DNA of 64,000 nt from Providencia stuartii (GCA_900455155.1 UGUC01000002.1:1426001-1490000); one strand, 5' to 3'; shown: positions 41,321 to 52,673, counted from the stretch's first letter. Notes: generated from the sequence alone by a model not told the origin. Translations and numbers: made by a program.

Positions 41321-42868
41321 ATGGATTTTAGTGTAAAAAGAGCTTTTTTAAAAAATTTTCTAGGGAATTCTCCAGATTGGTATAAGCTCGCAATAATAAT
41401 ATTTCTAATTATCAATCCACTGGTATTTTATTTTGTCAGCCCGTTCATCGCCGGGTGGTTACTTGTAGTAGAATTTATCTTTACCCTCGCCATGGCACTC
41501 AAATGCTATCCGCTGCAACCCGGTGGGCTTTTAGCCATTGAAGCCGTCATCATTGGCATGACAACCCCAAAACAGATCTCTCATGAGATCAGTAACAATT
41601 TGGAAGTCATACTGCTGCTGATCTTTATGGTCGCCGGTATCTATTTTATGAAACAACTGTTGTTGTTCGTCTTCACCAAACTGTTACTGAATGTTCGTTC
41701 TAAACGTACGTTGTCATTAGCTTTCTGCTTAGCAAGTGCCTTCTTATCTGCTTTTTTAGATGCACTCACTGTTATCGCCGTTGTGATTAGCGTCTCCATC
41801 GGTTTCTATTCTATCTATCATCAATACGCTTCTAGCCAACACAGCAATACTGATCTACAAAATGACAGTTATATCGATACGGCTGAGAAGAAACAAACAC
41901 TTGAGCAATTTAGAGCTTTCTTGCGCAGCCTCATGATGCATGCCGGTATCGGTACAGCATTAGGGGGAGTCATGACGATGGTTGGTGAACCCCAAAATCT
42001 GATTATTGCTAAGCATGTCGATTGGGATTTCGTGACTTTCTTTATACGTATGGCCCCCATTACATTACCTGTTTTTGCGTGCGGTTTAATTGTGTGTTTT
42101 TTGGTCGAAAAATTTAAATTATTTGGATATGGGGCGGAATTACCTGCAACCGTTCGCCAAGTCCTGACTGATCATGACCAAAAAAATAGCACTAAACGGA
42201 CACAAAAAGAGAAAGCACAACTTATTGTGCAAGGCTTGATTGGTATTTGGTTAATCGTCGCCCTTGCCTTCCACCTCGCTGAGGTCGGGCTTATCGGTTT
42301 ATCCGTCATCGTATTAACCACCGCCTTCTGTGGCATTACAGAAGAGCATGCCTTAGGTAAGGCGTTTGAGGAAGCATTGCCCTTTACCGCACTACTGACC
42401 GTCTTTTTCTCCGTCGTAGCGGTGATCATCGACCAGCAGCTATTTACACCATTTATTCAATTTGTATTGCAATCGTCTGAATCATCACAGCTCTCCTTGT
42501 TCTATCTATTCAACGGTCTTCTTTCCGCTGTTTCAGATAACGTCTTCGTCGGTACTGTCTATATTACCGAGGCATTAAAGGCATCAAGTGAAGGGCTAAT
42601 TTCACACCATCAGTACGAGTTACTCGCCGTTGCCATCAATACGGGAACCAACCTTCCGTCGGTTGCCACGCCAAATGGGCAAGCGGCTTTCCTATTCCTG
42701 CTGACGTCTGCATTATCGCCATTAATTCGCCTCTCCTATGGCCGCATGGTATGGATGGCTTTACCTTATACCGTCGTCATGACTGTGGTTGGGTTAATCG
42801 GTGTTGAGTTTTGGTTAATACCTGTCACACACTGGTTAGAAAGCTTAGGTTGGATTAGCCTACCTTAA
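41321..42868 (+). CDS. nhaB: Na+/H+ antiporter NhaB
   Basis: Inner-membrane sodium/proton antiporter. The 515 aa (E. coli 513) contain about a dozen hydrophobic segments, with conserved charged intramembrane motifs ([50 protein letters not shown]). It is divergent from fadR and followed by a terminator. Confidence 0.97.
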   Translation: MDFSVKRAFLKNFLGNSPDWYKLAIIIFLIINPLVFYFVSPFIAGWLLVVEFIFTLAMALKCYPLQPGGLLAIEAVIIGMTTPKQISHEISNNLEVILLLIFMVAGIYFMKQLLLFVFTKLLLNVRSKRTLSLAFCLASAFLSAFLDALTVIAVVISVSIGFYSIYHQYASSQHSNTDLQNDSYIDTAEKKQTLEQFRAFLRSLMMHAGIGTALGGVMTMVGEPQNLIIAKHVDWDFVTFFIRMAPITLPVFACGLIVCFLVEKFKLFGYGAELPATVRQVLTDHDQKNSTKRTQKEKAQLIVQGLIGIWLIVALAFHLAEVGLIGLSVIVLTTAFCGITEEHALGKAFEEALPFTALLTVFFSVVAVIIDQQLFTPFIQFVLQSSESSQLSLFYLFNGLLSAVSDNVFVGTVYITEALKASSEGLISHHQYELLAVAINTGTNLPSVATPNGQAAFLFLLTSALSPLIRLSYGRMVWMALPYTVVMTVVGLIGVEFWLIPVTHWLESLGWISLP

Positions 42869-42897
42869 GTTTAATCACCACCAACTCACCTATATTC

Positions 42898-42934
42898 AAA
42901 GCTACTCACATTGTCAGATGGAGTAGCTTTTGTT
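42898..42934 (+). terminator. Intrinsic terminator of nhaB
   Basis: AAAGCTACTC (42898-42907) pairs with GAGTAGCTTT (42921-42930), followed by TGTTTA. Confidence 0.82.
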
Positions 42935-43107
42935 TACTCTATCCCCCTAATTCGGCATTACTCCTTATTTGAAATTACAAATAAAATGGTTTAGTTTGTA
43001 ATGTTAGGTAAAGGCTTATTTAAAATCGCATAATTATTCTCTGGCACCTTTTTTTGTCTTACCAATAGGGGCAAAATGTGCGTACCATTAATTTAGGGAA
43101 GTAAAGT

Positions 43108-43629
43108 ATGTTCAGATTCTTTAACTACTGCTCACAAGGACGAGGCGCTTGGCTGTTAATGGCCTTTATTGCTTTTATGCTTGAATGTGCAGCGCTCTAT
43201 TTTCAGCACATTATGAAATTGCAGCCTTGTGTCATGTGCATCTATGAACGTGTTGCACTGTTTGGCATTATGATTGCAGGGTTAATTGGCGCAATAGCGC
43301 CACGCAAAATCGCTTTACGTTGGGTTGCCATCATTATTTGGGGCTACGCTGCATGGCGCGGTTTAGATCTTGCTTGGGAGCATACCATGCTGCAACTCAA
43401 CCCTTCACCATTTGCATCATGTGATTTCTTCGTCAATTTCCCCGAGTGGTTACCATTAGATAAATGGGCGCCTGCTGTCTTTGAAGCAACGGGTGACTGT
43501 ACGGTTAGGCAATGGGATTTCTTAGGGTTAGATATGCCACAATGGCTAATTGGTATTTATGCAGCTTATCTTTTAGTGGCTATCATTGTCGCTATCAGCC
43601 AATTTGTTCCATCACACAAAAAAGCATAG
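43108..43629 (+). CDS. dsbB: Disulfide bond formation protein DsbB
   Basis: Inner-membrane quinone reductase that reoxidises DsbA. The 173 aa (E. coli 176) have four membrane segments, the first redox pair C41-x2-C44 ([16 protein letters not shown]) and the second periplasmic pair in ASCDF and [12 protein letters not shown]. It follows nhaB as in E. coli. Confidence 0.97.
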   Translation: MFRFFNYCSQGRGAWLLMAFIAFMLECAALYFQHIMKLQPCVMCIYERVALFGIMIAGLIGAIAPRKIALRWVAIIIWGYAAWRGLDLAWEHTMLQLNPSPFASCDFFVNFPEWLPLDKWAPAVFEATGDCTVRQWDFLGLDMPQWLIGIYAAYLLVAIIVAISQFVPSHKKA

Positions 43630-43682
43630 CATAAATAGTACAATTCGCGTCCTATAAAGCGCATTGGCAGGCGGTAATGCGA

Positions 43683-43716
43683 TGGCTCCCGATGAATGCC
43701 ATTGGGAGCCACTTCT
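43683..43716 (+). terminator. Hairpin downstream of dsbB
   Basis: TGGCTCCC (43683-43690) pairs with GGGAGCCA (43704-43711), followed by CTTCTT. A GC-rich stem with a modest T-run. Confidence 0.65.
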
Positions 43717-44001
43717 TATCATGGCATCTAGATTAAAAAAATAAAAACTCATTCTGTTTTATCCACTCATGCGCTGCATTCATCCCCCTAGCTAAAAATA
43801 GCCGACCTGCTGCTAACGATTTTTAAATAAATAACAGCCGAAATTACCCGCATTATTTAGATAATTGCGTGCGCTTTATCATTTAAATGAAAAGCAAAGG
43901 AGCGAAACGTGGAAATAAACTCAACAAATGGGTTAACTACAAAATTGATATAAAAAAGCCCAACATGATGCGTGATGGACTTTTTATCTGAGGGAATTTA
44001 A
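43717..44001. other. Intergenic region downstream of dsbB
   Basis: About 285 bp without a convincing gene. It ends with the terminator of the lipoprotein gene (43952-43986, minus strand): AAAAAGTCCA pairs with TGGGCTTTTT and is followed by T residues. Confidence 0.5.
43952..43986 (-). terminator. Intrinsic terminator of the lipoprotein gene
   Basis: On the minus strand AAAAAGTCCA and TGGGCTTTTTT form an almost perfect stem closing a 13-nt loop. It lies about 15 bp after the stop. Confidence 0.75.
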
Positions 44002-44310
44002 CTAAATACAACTGCCTGTAAGTATGACATCAGCGGCACAACGTTTACCATTAGCAAATTGACAAACGGCGGTTTGGGCGCCATTCAATTCTAGGTTTAA
44101 TGAAGGTAATCCACCCGCAGAAACACACGCTTCTTGCGCTTGAGGCCCTAAATTAACCACCTGTTGCGCATATTGGGAAGCTGAGCGATCGACATGATGT
44201 GCCGTATTTATGGTTTCTGAACTCCCACAACCTGCTAAAACAAACAGACTACCAACGAATAGGCTATTCCAAAAAGTAAACTTAAGCAGACTGCTTTTTT
44301 TTCGATTCAT
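44002..44310 (-). CDS. DUF333-like small lipoprotein
   Basis: From MNRKKSSLLKFTFWN at 44310, preceded by GGGGATTAGG, the 102-aa precursor has a type II signal peptide with lipobox LFVLAGC, so it is a lipoprotein with a Ser at +2. The C-terminal half (EACVSAGGLPSLNLELNG, VCQFANGKRCAADVI) resembles DUF333/YoaF-type domains with paired cysteines and a G-rich turn. Function is unknown. Confidence 0.75.
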   Translation of the reverse strand: MNRKKSSLLKFTFWNSLFVGSLFVLAGCGSSETINTAHHVDRSASQYAQQVVNLGPQAQEACVSAGGLPSLNLELNGAQTAVCQFANGKRCAADVILTGSCI

Positions 44311-44346
44311 CCTAATCCCCATCCATAACTGTTTCTGTTCCCTGAA

Positions 44347-44682
44347 TCAGTGAACACTGCTTTTAGAAAACAGATTGATGACCAAAACACCGACTATGAT
44401 TAATAGCATACCAATAATTGCAGGTAAATCGAGTTTCTGTTGATAAATAAATATTGCAGCGACCGAAACGAGTACAATGCCTAAACCGGACCAAATTGCA
44501 TAAGCTATCCCTAAAGGGATCAATTTAACCACTTGGGATAATCCCCAAAAAGAGACCGCATACCCAATGACGACAATCAACGATGGCCAAAAACGACTAA
44601 AACCATCTGATGCCTTTAATGTCGTTGTAGCAATCACTTCTGCGACTATAGACATCAATAAAAAACCTAGCCCCTTCATCAA
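44347..44682 (-). CDS. Small multidrug resistance (SMR) family transporter
   Basis: 111-aa protein with four hydrophobic segments. The family glutamate is E15 (LLMSIVAEVIATTTLKAS), the EmrE proton/drug site; PLGIAYAIWSGLGIV and GMLLIIVGVLVINLFS are also SMR signatures. Likely an EmrE-like exporter of quaternary ammonium compounds; the exact substrate is not derivable. It could be named emrE by similarity, but the locus differs from E. coli. Confidence 0.88.
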   Translation of the reverse strand: MMKGLGFLLMSIVAEVIATTTLKASDGFSRFWPSLIVVIGYAVSFWGLSQVVKLIPLGIAYAIWSGLGIVLVSVAAIFIYQQKLDLPAIIGMLLIIVGVLVINLFSKSSVH

Positions 44683-44761
44683 GTCACCTTTTTATTATCT
44701 AACTTTATCAAAATGATAAGAAATTTAGCATAGTTATCAATTGCTGTAATGACCAAATATA

Positions 44762-44800
44762 AAAAAATACCCTGCAATAGAATCATTACTATTACAGGGG
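44762..44800 (-). terminator. Intrinsic terminator of sotB
   Basis: On the minus strand CCCTGTAATAG pairs with CTATTGCAGGG (one mismatch), followed by TATTTTTTTA. It lies about 25 bp past the sotB stop. Confidence 0.85.
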
Positions 44801-44823
44801 ATTAAACATGTTAATTAGTTTAT

Positions 44824-46027
44824 TTAGTGTGCCATTGGCGCTGTTTTAACTTGTTCGCGAAATGACGCGCTATAGCGTCTAAATATAAAAGTACACCAAA
44901 TTAATGAGATCAAGCCAAATATCGCCCCCACATAACCGATACTTGCCATCCCCATATGCACAATCACTTGGTTACCGAGCAAAGCACCACCACCGATACC
45001 AATATTGAAGATCCCCGAATAGATTGCCATTGCAAGGTCAGTGGCATCCGGTGCAAGATCAATCACCTTCACCTGCATACCCAAGCCCACGCACATGATG
45101 GCGATCCCCCAGAATATGCTTAAGATAACCAGCCAGCTTACATGACCACTGATTGGCATTAACAATAATAAACATATCGTCAAAACAGCAATCGCCACAG
45201 GTAGAAATGATAGTGTATATTTACCACTATAACGGCTAAAGATCATACTTCCCGCAATCCCCGCCACACCAAAAATCAGCAATAATAGGGTTGCAAAATT
45301 TTGGCTCTGTAGCGCGATATCGCGAACAAAAGGTTCGATATAGCTGTAGGCGGCAAAATGCGCTGTGACGACCACGACCGTCAGAACAAACAATCCGACT
45401 AACGCTTGGCGTTTAAAAAGTACTGGCAAGCTTTTTAATGAACCTGAATGCTCACTCGGCAATTTAGGTAAAAAGCGAATCAATGCAATCATGGTTAATA
45501 ATGCGATAGCACCAATACATAAGAAAGTGACACGCCACCCTAATAACTGACCAATAACACGCCCTATTGGTAAACCTAACACCGTTGCTAACGCAGTACC
45601 TGTCGCTAATAAACCTAACGCTTGAGCCTTTTTACCCGCAGGTGCAACGCGGATAGCTAACGAGGCGGTGATCGACCAAAATATCGCATGCGACAATGCA
45701 ACCCCTACTCTCGCCACAATCAAAACTTCAAAATTCCATGCAAAACCAGAAAGGATATGACTTAAAACAAAGACAATAAATAGTAATGCTAATAACTTAC
45801 GCCGTTCAATTTTGCTCGTAAGTAGCATCAGCGGCAATGACATAATGGCCACTACCCACGCATAAATGGTGATCATCAACCCGGTATGGGCTACTGTCAT
45901 GTTAAAACTCGCCGCAATATCAACTCAGTAATGCAACGGGAACGAATTCGGTGGTATTGAAAACAAATGCGGCGACCGCTAGTGCCACAACTCGGATCCA
46001 AGCTGTTTTTCTAGAAACCTGTGTCAT
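44824..46027 (-). CDS. sotB: MFS sugar efflux transporter SotB (frameshifted here)
   Basis: Twelve-segment major facilitator exporter, in E. coli acting on arabinose and IPTG. From ATG 46027 it reads [21 protein letters not shown] and [13 protein letters not shown], then an extra T (AA at 45922-45923 on the plus strand) shifts the frame. It continues [27 protein letters not shown] to the end, 400 aa overall. [22 protein letters not shown] and the MFS motif near ERRKLL are conserved. The start at 45900 is an artefact of the shift. Confidence 0.87.
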
Positions 46028-46221
46028 TGTCTTTGCTTGCGCCTTTGTTGATATCAGCAAAACCCCATCCCCCAATCAAAAGCTGATCGGTATAGAAGCC
46101 ACGTTATTGGATTTAAGCTGAGGTTTGATATTGCTTCGTTTCAAGGATTGAAAAGCAATCTAATTTATGTGAATGGTATCACATTTTTCTCAGATATTTA
46201 AAGTGAGTCAATGCGAGAACA

Positions 46222-47083
46222 TCAATAAAAAGTTGCTCTATTTCTGATAGCTCGCGCCTCATCAATGATTTCATGAGCCGTTAACCCAATAGGGCCTATA
46301 CCTTTTTCTATTAGTAAGTCTGCCGCTTTACCATGCAACCAAACGCCGGCTCTCACCGCTTCTTCAATGGGTAATGATTGCGCCAATAAAACTGCCGATA
46401 ATCCCTGATAACACATCCCCACTCCCCGCTGTAGCTAACCCACTATTACCCGTTTCATTGCGCCAAGTTTGGCCATTCGGGGCAGAAATTATTGTATGGT
46501 GACCTTTTAACACTGCCCAGCAACCAAACCGCTGGCTGAGATGTTGCGCGGCACTCAACCTATCCGCTTGTATCGCCGTGACTGTTATTTGTAACAACCT
46601 TGCGGCTTCTTTAGGGTGCGGCGTGAGTACTGTTTGTGATGATAAGGTTTGAGATAGGGGCATCTGAGCAAGTAGATTCAGGCCATCAGCATCAATTAAC
46701 ACGCTTTGCTGCTGTTCAACAAATGATAATGCTCTATTTATCAATAATTGCGCATCTGAAGATACACCTAAACCACAACCAATAATCCATGCTGTTGGTG
46801 TTTCACCATTTATCACTTCATTGGCTTGGCGCAACATTAATTCGGGGGCATGCTCTATAAGTTGCAATGTGAGTGGCGATTGATTAAACCCAATAATCAC
46901 TTTGCCACAGCCACTTTTGAGCGCGGCAACGCCAGCAAGTACGCAAGAGCCGGTCATTCCTGCACTACCACCAATAATATTTAGCGTTCCAAATGTGCCT
47001 TTGTGACTCTGCTCTGGTCGAGGCTTAACAAATAGAGGGAATTGCTCTGCTAGCCACTGTTTTTCTATTGAAGTTAACATCAC
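46222..47083 (-). CDS. Stand-alone ADP-dependent NAD(P)H-hydrate dehydratase (frameshifted here)
   Basis: Ribokinase-fold repair enzyme that dehydrates NAD(P)HX using ADP. It matches the C-terminal half of E. coli Nnr (YjeF): GGSAGMTGSCVLAGVAAL, DADGLNLLA, TPHPKEAARLL, LKGHHTIIS, and the catalytic AGSGDVLSG. The first frame runs off at an extra T (AAAA at 46388-46391) and resumes as LLAQSLPIEEAVRAGVWLHG. Corrected, 286 aa. The N-terminal epimerase domain found in E. coli Nnr (515 aa in all) is absent, so the epimerase must be elsewhere if present. Confidence 0.88.
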
Positions 47084-47224
47084 TAATCCTTTTGATATTG
47101 CATTACGACCTTTTAATTCCTATCTGAATTCTTCATCTTAATTCATCATGTTATGGCGCAATCTATAACCTTTCTATGATATAATATTAGCAAACTCACG
47201 AATTTTTTAAAGGATACTTTATTA

Positions 47225-47447
47225 ATGAAAGCACATTTTCCAACTCAACCTGATGTGAATGAATTAGCAGCAGAAGTGACCTGTATAAAAAACCTGCTTG
47301 CACATATGCTCAAAGCAATTGGTCAAGCTGATGCAGGTAAAATTCTGATTAAAATGGAGCGTGAAATTGCATCGGATGGAAGATGAAAAACAAGCTGAGA
47401 CTTATCGTAATACGCTTGAACAGATCAAAGCAGGTTTTCGCCAATAG
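47225..47447 (+). CDS. yecF: DUF2594 family protein YecF (frameshifted here)
   Basis: Small helical protein of unknown function. ATG 47225 gives MKAHFPTQPDVNELAAEV and KNLLAHMLKAIGQADAGKIL, matching E. coli YecF. An extra G at 47374-47375 breaks it after REIAS, and the next frame completes MEDEKQAETYRNTLEQIKAGFRQ. Corrected, 73 aa (E. coli 74). Ribosome site AAAGGA upstream. Confidence 0.85.
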
Positions 47448-47579
47448 ATTATTTTTAACGATAAGTGCTATTTAAGGGGCTTTGTTGTTCAATTACACTT
47501 AAAACTGCACAAATAACTAAATATCCTTTATCGAAATAATTTATCTTTGCTCTCGAATTAAACCATTCTTTATTCATTT

Positions 47580-47618
47580 AGCTCCCCCTTCAAATCTCTA
47601 TGAAGGGGGCTTTTTTTA
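47580..47618 (+). terminator. Intrinsic terminator on the plus strand after yecF
   Basis: CCCCCTTCA (47584-47592) pairs with TGAAGGGGG (47601-47609), followed by C and T7. A strong structure 135 bp after the yecF stop. Confidence 0.88.
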
Positions 47619-47625
47619 TTCTAGA

Positions 47626-47907
47626 TTAATCTTTGACTTTTCCGTTATAAATATCTTGGCAATGTTGGATATATTTTTCCAACGTTATTTCGCCAGATGG
47701 GTCACGGTGCGCTTTTTGTTCTTCAAAAGCCCATACAGTAAAAGCCTGACCTAAATTAGCACCGGACATTCCTACTTCTTTATACATGCGGTGATAAAAA
47801 CCCGTTGGAGATTGGTAAATTTCAAATTTAAAGGGAACTAAGCGCGCTGGATTTTCTACCGTCATAAACTCATTGCCAAAAACCAACGTTTTTACAAGTA
47901 TGTCCAT
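47626..47907 (-). CDS. Unrecognised 93-aa protein
   Basis: Begins MDILVKTLVFGNEFMTVENP with a good ribosome site (AAGGATATAAA) upstream and ends KYIQHCQDIYNGKVKD. Soluble, no signal peptide or membrane segment, rich in aromatic residues (FEIYQSPTGFYHRMYKEVG). I do not recognise the family. It lies between yecF and htpX without an E. coli counterpart. An orphan immunity or anti-toxin protein is a guess based only on size and isolation. Confidence 0.6.
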   Translation of the reverse strand: MDILVKTLVFGNEFMTVENPARLVPFKFEIYQSPTGFYHRMYKEVGMSGANLGQAFTVWAFEEQKAHRDPSGEITLEKYIQHCQDIYNGKVKD

Positions 47908-48065
47908 TTTATATCCTTAATATTATCTAATTCTGTTAAGGCTCATTTTCATCATTTCTTCGTTCATCATAGACCCTTCATCTACCTGACCCCAAAGAAA
48001 ATCTACGAAATTCCACTTTAAAGAATACACTAATTTGATCTGCATTAAATTAATTTTTGCCCATA

Positions 48066-48108
48066 ATAAAAAACCCATGATAGATTTTTCACTACCATGG
48101 GTTTTCAT
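48066..48108 (-). terminator. Intrinsic terminator of htpX
   Basis: On the minus strand AAAACCCATGG pairs with CATGGGTTTT around a 15-nt loop, followed by T residues. It lies about 35 bp after the htpX stop. Confidence 0.85.
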
Positions 48109-48137
48109 CAATTTTTATGGCTAATTAGCCAACTTAA

Positions 48138-49020
48138 CTATTTCAAATATTCGCCAGAACGTAGCGCTTCAATACGTTTATCTAATGGCGGGTGTGACAA
48201 GAAAAGTTCACTAAATGCTTTGCCACGACCATTGATACAAAACGCCATTAAACGGCCTTCTTCTTGTGGTTCATAACTGGTTTTCAGACGTTGCAACGCA
48301 GCAATCATTTTTTCTTTACCGGACCAACTTCGCTGAACCAGCATCTGCATGGAATTCACGATAACGAGAGAACCACATGGTAATAATGCTCGCTAAGATA
48401 CCGAATACAATTTCTAATACCATTGAAACGGCAAAGTAAACCATTGGGTTACCGTTACTGCTTTCGCTTTCTTCATCATTGCTCGACATAAAGCCAGAAA
48501 CGAATTGAGCGATGATACGGGAAATAAAGATCACAAACGTGTTCACAACACCCTGTAATAGCGTCATTGTCACCATATCGCCATTTGCGATATGACTGAT
48601 CTCATGGGCAATAACCGCTTCTGCTTCATCACGGCTCATATTTTCTAGTAAACCCGTGCTAACCGCTACTAATGATGCGTCACGACGTGCTCCTGTAGCA
48701 AATGCGTTAATATCCGGCGCGTGATAAATCGCAACCTGTGGCATTTGAATACCCACTTGCTGAGCTTGGCGGCTTACCGTATTGATTAACCATTGCTCAG
48801 TTTCATTGCGGGGCGATTCAATCACTTCTCCACCAACCGATTTAAGTGCCATCCATTTTGACATTAACAGCGAAATAAACGCACCACCAAAACCAAATAG
48901 GCCAGCCATAATCATCAGGCCTTGAACACTGCTCCCTTTAACACCTGTTAAGCTTAAAATTATCCCAAACACAAACATAACGGCTAAGTTTGTGAGTAAG
49001 AATAAGGCAATTCGCATCAT
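48138..49020 (-). CDS. htpX: Heat-shock membrane zinc protease HtpX (frameshifted here)
   Basis: M48 metalloprotease of inner-membrane quality control, working with FtsH. It starts [19 protein letters not shown] as in E. coli. Zinc site HEISH is in [18 protein letters not shown], with the downstream Glu ligand in [10 protein letters not shown]. One extra C (GG at 48321-48322) breaks the frame at AKLV. The rest ([40 protein letters not shown]) follows. Corrected, 293 aa, the same as E. coli. Confidence 0.94.
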
Positions 49021-49147
49021 CTTTTTTTGATTCCTTGGTAAAAATAAATATCACGAAGAATTTAGGGTATAAATAAGGTTTTTTCATACTTTTTCAAGTG
49101 TTTTAACACGAAAAAACCAAAAATTAACATAACTTTACACAGGCTAT

Positions 49148-49172
49148 GAAAAAGGCCAGCGATTGCTGGCCC
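49148..49172 (-). terminator. Intrinsic terminator of prc
   Basis: GGCCAGC pairs with GCTGGCC around a four-base loop. On the minus strand TTTTT follows, about 25 bp past the prc stop. Confidence 0.88.
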
Positions 49173-49197
49173 TAATTTAATTTACTGTTTAACCAAA

Positions 49198-51242
49198 TTA
49201 TTTTTTATTTGGCAATAAATGGGTATCAGGATTAGCAAGATCAATAGCAATTTTAACTGTTTCGTCCAAATACGGGTCAGGCCCTTCGTAATCCTTAGGT
49301 AAATCATCAATTGACTTCAATAGTGGCTTACCTTCTTTTGCATTACGCTCATTGATACGTTTTAGTTTCGTTGCTTCAATTTCATTATCTTCCTTCAGAC
49401 GTTGTGCATAATTTAACGAAATAAGATTTTTACTCTCTTTATTCGCTTTATAATGTGCAATGTCCTCATCGATATACTTAAACTCTGTATCTTGGCTAAT
49501 ACGTGCTAAGTGTTTAGTTTTTAAGTCTGATAAATCGGAAGTCACATCCCCGACCTTGCTATAATTGGCAGGCGGAATACTATCCCATGGCAATGCGTTA
49601 TCTTCAAAGCTTTCCCCCCGTTTCAGCAGGATCTTGCCCTGTAGGCATAACAATATCCGGTGTTACCCCTTTACGCTGAGTACTGCCACCATTAACACGG
49701 TAGAATTTTTGAATGGTGTATTGCACTGAGCCTAATGCAGGCCAATCAGGCTTCAGCATTTGGTCATAAACACGACTCAAACTTCTATGTTGTTGAACAG
49801 TCCCTTTACCAAAAGTTGGTTCGCCGACAATCAGCGCCCGACCATAATCTTGCATTGCCGCCGCAAAAATTTCAGAGGCGGAAGCACTAAAGCGGTCAAC
49901 AAGAACAACTAATGGCCCTTTGTAGTAAATGACATCGTCATCATCTGCATCCTGACGCACTTGCCCATTATTGTCACGGACTTGCACAATTGGCCCTTTA
50001 GGAATAAACAAACCGGATAATGAAACGGCCTCTGTCAATGCACCACCGCCATTACCTCGCAGGTCAATAACTAGGGCAGAAACGTTATCTTTCGCGATTT
50101 TCTGTAGTTGCGTTTTAACGTCATTGGTTAAACCAACATAGAAACCCGGAATATCTAGTACGGCGACTTTTTCATTCCCGACTTTTTTTAATGTTCAGTT
50201 TAACGGCACGATCTTCTAAACGAATTTGTTCACGAACGATAGTGACCACATGGGGCTTAGCCCCTTTTGTGTCAGATACCACTTCCAAACGGACCTTACT
50301 TCCTTTAGGCCCTTTGATCAGTGCGACCACATCATCGAGTCGCCAACCAACCACATCAACCATCGGCTTACCAGTTTGACCTACACCGATAATTTTATCG
50401 CCTACTTTTAATTCTTTACTTTTTGCTGCCGGCCCACCCGCAACCAATGAATTAATCACTGTATTTTCATCGTCTTGCTGCAAGACTGCACCAATCCCTT
50501 CTAACGACAAACTCATTTCAGAATTAAACTGTTCAGTATTGCGCGGAGAAAGGTAGCTGGTATGAGGGTCGATTTCACGAGCAAAAGCATTCATGATTAA
50601 TTGGAAAACATCTTCACTTTGCCCTTGCGTCAAACGTCTTAAAGCAAAGTTATAACGCTTAGTGAGTTTTTCCTTAATCTCTTTATCATCTTTGCCTGAT
50701 AGCTTCAGGTTCAGCCAATCATATCTGACCTTTTGATCCCAAAGCTTATCTAATTCTTGCTTATCCTTTGGCCAAGGCATTTTACTACGATCGACTTCAA
50801 TAAAGTCATTCGCATCAAAATTCATTGGTTGCTCAAGACGAGCTAATGCATATTGGAAGCGTTCAAAGCGTCTTTTCTGAGAAAGGTTGTACAGGTCATA
50901 GAACGTATCTAGTTTTCCATTTTCCAGCCATTCACCGACTTTAGCTTTATCTTTTGCATACTCATCAACATCTGACTGAAGCAAAACGTTATGACCGTAA
51001 TCCAACATATTCAGATAACGATCAAAAATTTTACCGGAAAACGCTTTATCCAAATCAAATTGGCGATAATGAGAGCGGGTAAACCTAGATGTTACCCTTT
51101 CACTTACTGTGCCATGCTGAGTATCCTGTTTTAATACAGGTAACTGAGCAGCAGTGAACTGTGTCACTGCTTGAGGATTCGCAATTGCACTACCAAAAGT
51201 GGCAACACTAACGACTAATGCAATCTTTAAAAGTTTGTTCAT
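49198..51242 (-). CDS. prc: Carboxy-terminal (tail-specific) protease Prc (two frameshifts here)
   Basis: Periplasmic protease that trims PBP3 and, with NlpI, degrades MepS. It has a signal peptide (about 1-22), a long N-terminal DUF3340-type region, a PDZ domain (LEGIGAVLQQDDENTVINSL), and an S41 protease core with DRFSASASEIFAAAMQDYGRA (Ser) and GKGTVQQ (Lys). Shifts lie at 50183-50189 (A7 on the sense strand) and 49614-49619 (G6). Removing one base at each restores IKKVGNEKVAVLDIPGF and ETGESFEDNALPWDSI. Corrected, 680 aa, against 682 in E. coli. Followed by terminator 49148-49172, preceded by proQ. Confidence 0.94.
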
Positions 51243-51261
51243 GCCCTGATTGACCTCCGTA

Positions 51262-51954
51262 TCAGAACTTTAAATGTTCCGCGCGCACAATCATTGCCAT
51301 TCCTGTTGGCAACTGAACTCTGACACCATCTTTAGCAATTTCCAGCACAGACGCATCCATCAGACTTGTACCAACTTTCACTTTCAGAGTCTGGCCGACC
51401 TGAAGTGCGTTAATATCAGTCACTGATTTCAATTTTTGCTCTGGAGATGCTGCACCACTACGGCGCTGAGGTTTAGTCGAAGAGTTTTGTGGGCGTTCTT
51501 TATTTTCTGACTGGCGATGGCGCGGCGCTTTGTCTTTTGCTGCTGCCGGATTGCGGGTGTTTTTATCACCTGATTTTTTGGCTGCTGGTCGTTTCTGCGC
51601 TTTTTGCTCTGCACGTTGCGCTTGAACTCGAGCTTTTGCCTCAGTCAATTGTTGACGAGCATGCGTAATATGCTCCGCCTCTAATTCACCACAATCATTA
51701 CCATCTAAGTCAACGCGCTTAGCGCCTTCTTTAACACCGTAGAGATAACGCCAGCTAGAGGTATACATACGCAATGCCGAACGCAATTGCGTTTTGCTAA
51801 TACCATCTTCTTCGGTCAAACGCCCTACGATATCTTGAAAAATTCCGACTTTTAACGGACGTGCTTCGCCTTCAGCGATAAAACAGCGTGGAAAACGCTC
51901 AGCCAAAAACGCGATAACTTCTTTACTACTATTCAACTTAGGTTGATTTTCCAT
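51262..51954 (-). CDS. proQ: RNA chaperone ProQ
   Basis: Global RNA-binding protein for sRNAs and 3' ends, important for osmoregulation of ProP. Start ATG 51954 ([21 protein letters not shown]) equals E. coli; the longer frame to 52038 is not conserved. The 230 aa have the N-terminal FinO/ProQ domain (about 1-120), a basic, variable linker (Lys/Arg/Gln-rich, about 125-175), and a C-terminal Tudor-like domain ([18 protein letters not shown]). Nineteen bp separate it from prc, so co-transcription is likely. Confidence 0.96.
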   Translation of the reverse strand: MENQPKLNSSKEVIAFLAERFPRCFIAEGEARPLKVGIFQDIVGRLTEEDGISKTQLRSALRMYTSSWRYLYGVKEGAKRVDLDGNDCGELEAEHITHARQQLTEAKARVQAQRAEQKAQKRPAAKKSGDKNTRNPAAAKDKAPRHRQSENKERPQNSSTKPQRRSGAASPEQKLKSVTDINALQVGQTLKVKVGTSLMDASVLEIAKDGVRVQLPTGMAMIVRAEHLKF

Positions 51955-52065
51955 GAAATTTCCTGATAACAACGATTTTGCCAACCAGCACGGGCATGAA
52001 CAAGCCGACATTATAATAGCGTTGCAGACAATTGCCACGTTCCTATTAAGTTAACATACCAATAT

Positions 52066-52549
52066 TTAATGATAATTTGGCATCGAACACATTGCCAGAT
52101 GTTGACACAACTGGCTTACAAGATGTTTTAAACCAATTTCATCATTTTGATCAAAGTGATTGAAATTTGGACTATCAATATCCAGCACGCCTAAAACCTG
52201 ACCATTAACTTCCAATGGAAGCACGATTTCGGCATTACTTGCCGAATCACAGGCTATATGACCAGAGAAAGCATGCACATCATCAACACGCTGAATTTTA
52301 TTTTGGCTATATGCCGTACCGCAGACACCTTTGCCAAACGGTATTCTGACACAGGCTATCTTTCCTTGAAAAGGACCAAGCACTAACTCTTGTCCACTTC
52401 TTAAGTAAAAACCCACCCAGTTAATACCTTCTAGGCGGCTCATACAACAACGCGCTTGTATTCGCCAAACTTGCAATTAAATCATATTCTCCTGCCAATA
52501 GTGCAGACAAACTATCTGAAAGTTCGTGATAATACTTGTTTTTATCCAT
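52066..52549 (-). CDS. msrC: Free methionine-(R)-sulfoxide reductase MsrC (frameshifted here)
   Basis: GAF-domain enzyme that reduces free Met-R-sulfoxide. From ATG 52549 (MDKNKYYHELSDSLSALLAG) it runs to LLYE. One extra C (GG at 52437-52438) interrupts RLEGINWVGFYL. The rest, including VLGPFQGKIACVRIPFGKGVCGTA and HIACDSASNAEIVLPLEV with the catalytic cysteines, follows. Corrected, 160 aa (E. coli YebR 165). Upstream of proQ-prc in the same direction. Confidence 0.9.
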
Positions 52550-52673
52550 AAAATTTTCTTGTAATAATTAAATGATGCAATAGAGTAAACAATTTGTGCA
52601 CCCTGTAGGTTAGCAAGTTGTCACTAAGCCGTAAATTTTTTTACACTAGATTACACGCGCGGCTAACAACTCC

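Noticed and set aside
47923..48111. 62-codon minus-strand frame upstream of the 93-aa gene
   Set aside because: It runs through the htpX terminator hairpin and has no recognisable product or good ribosome site.
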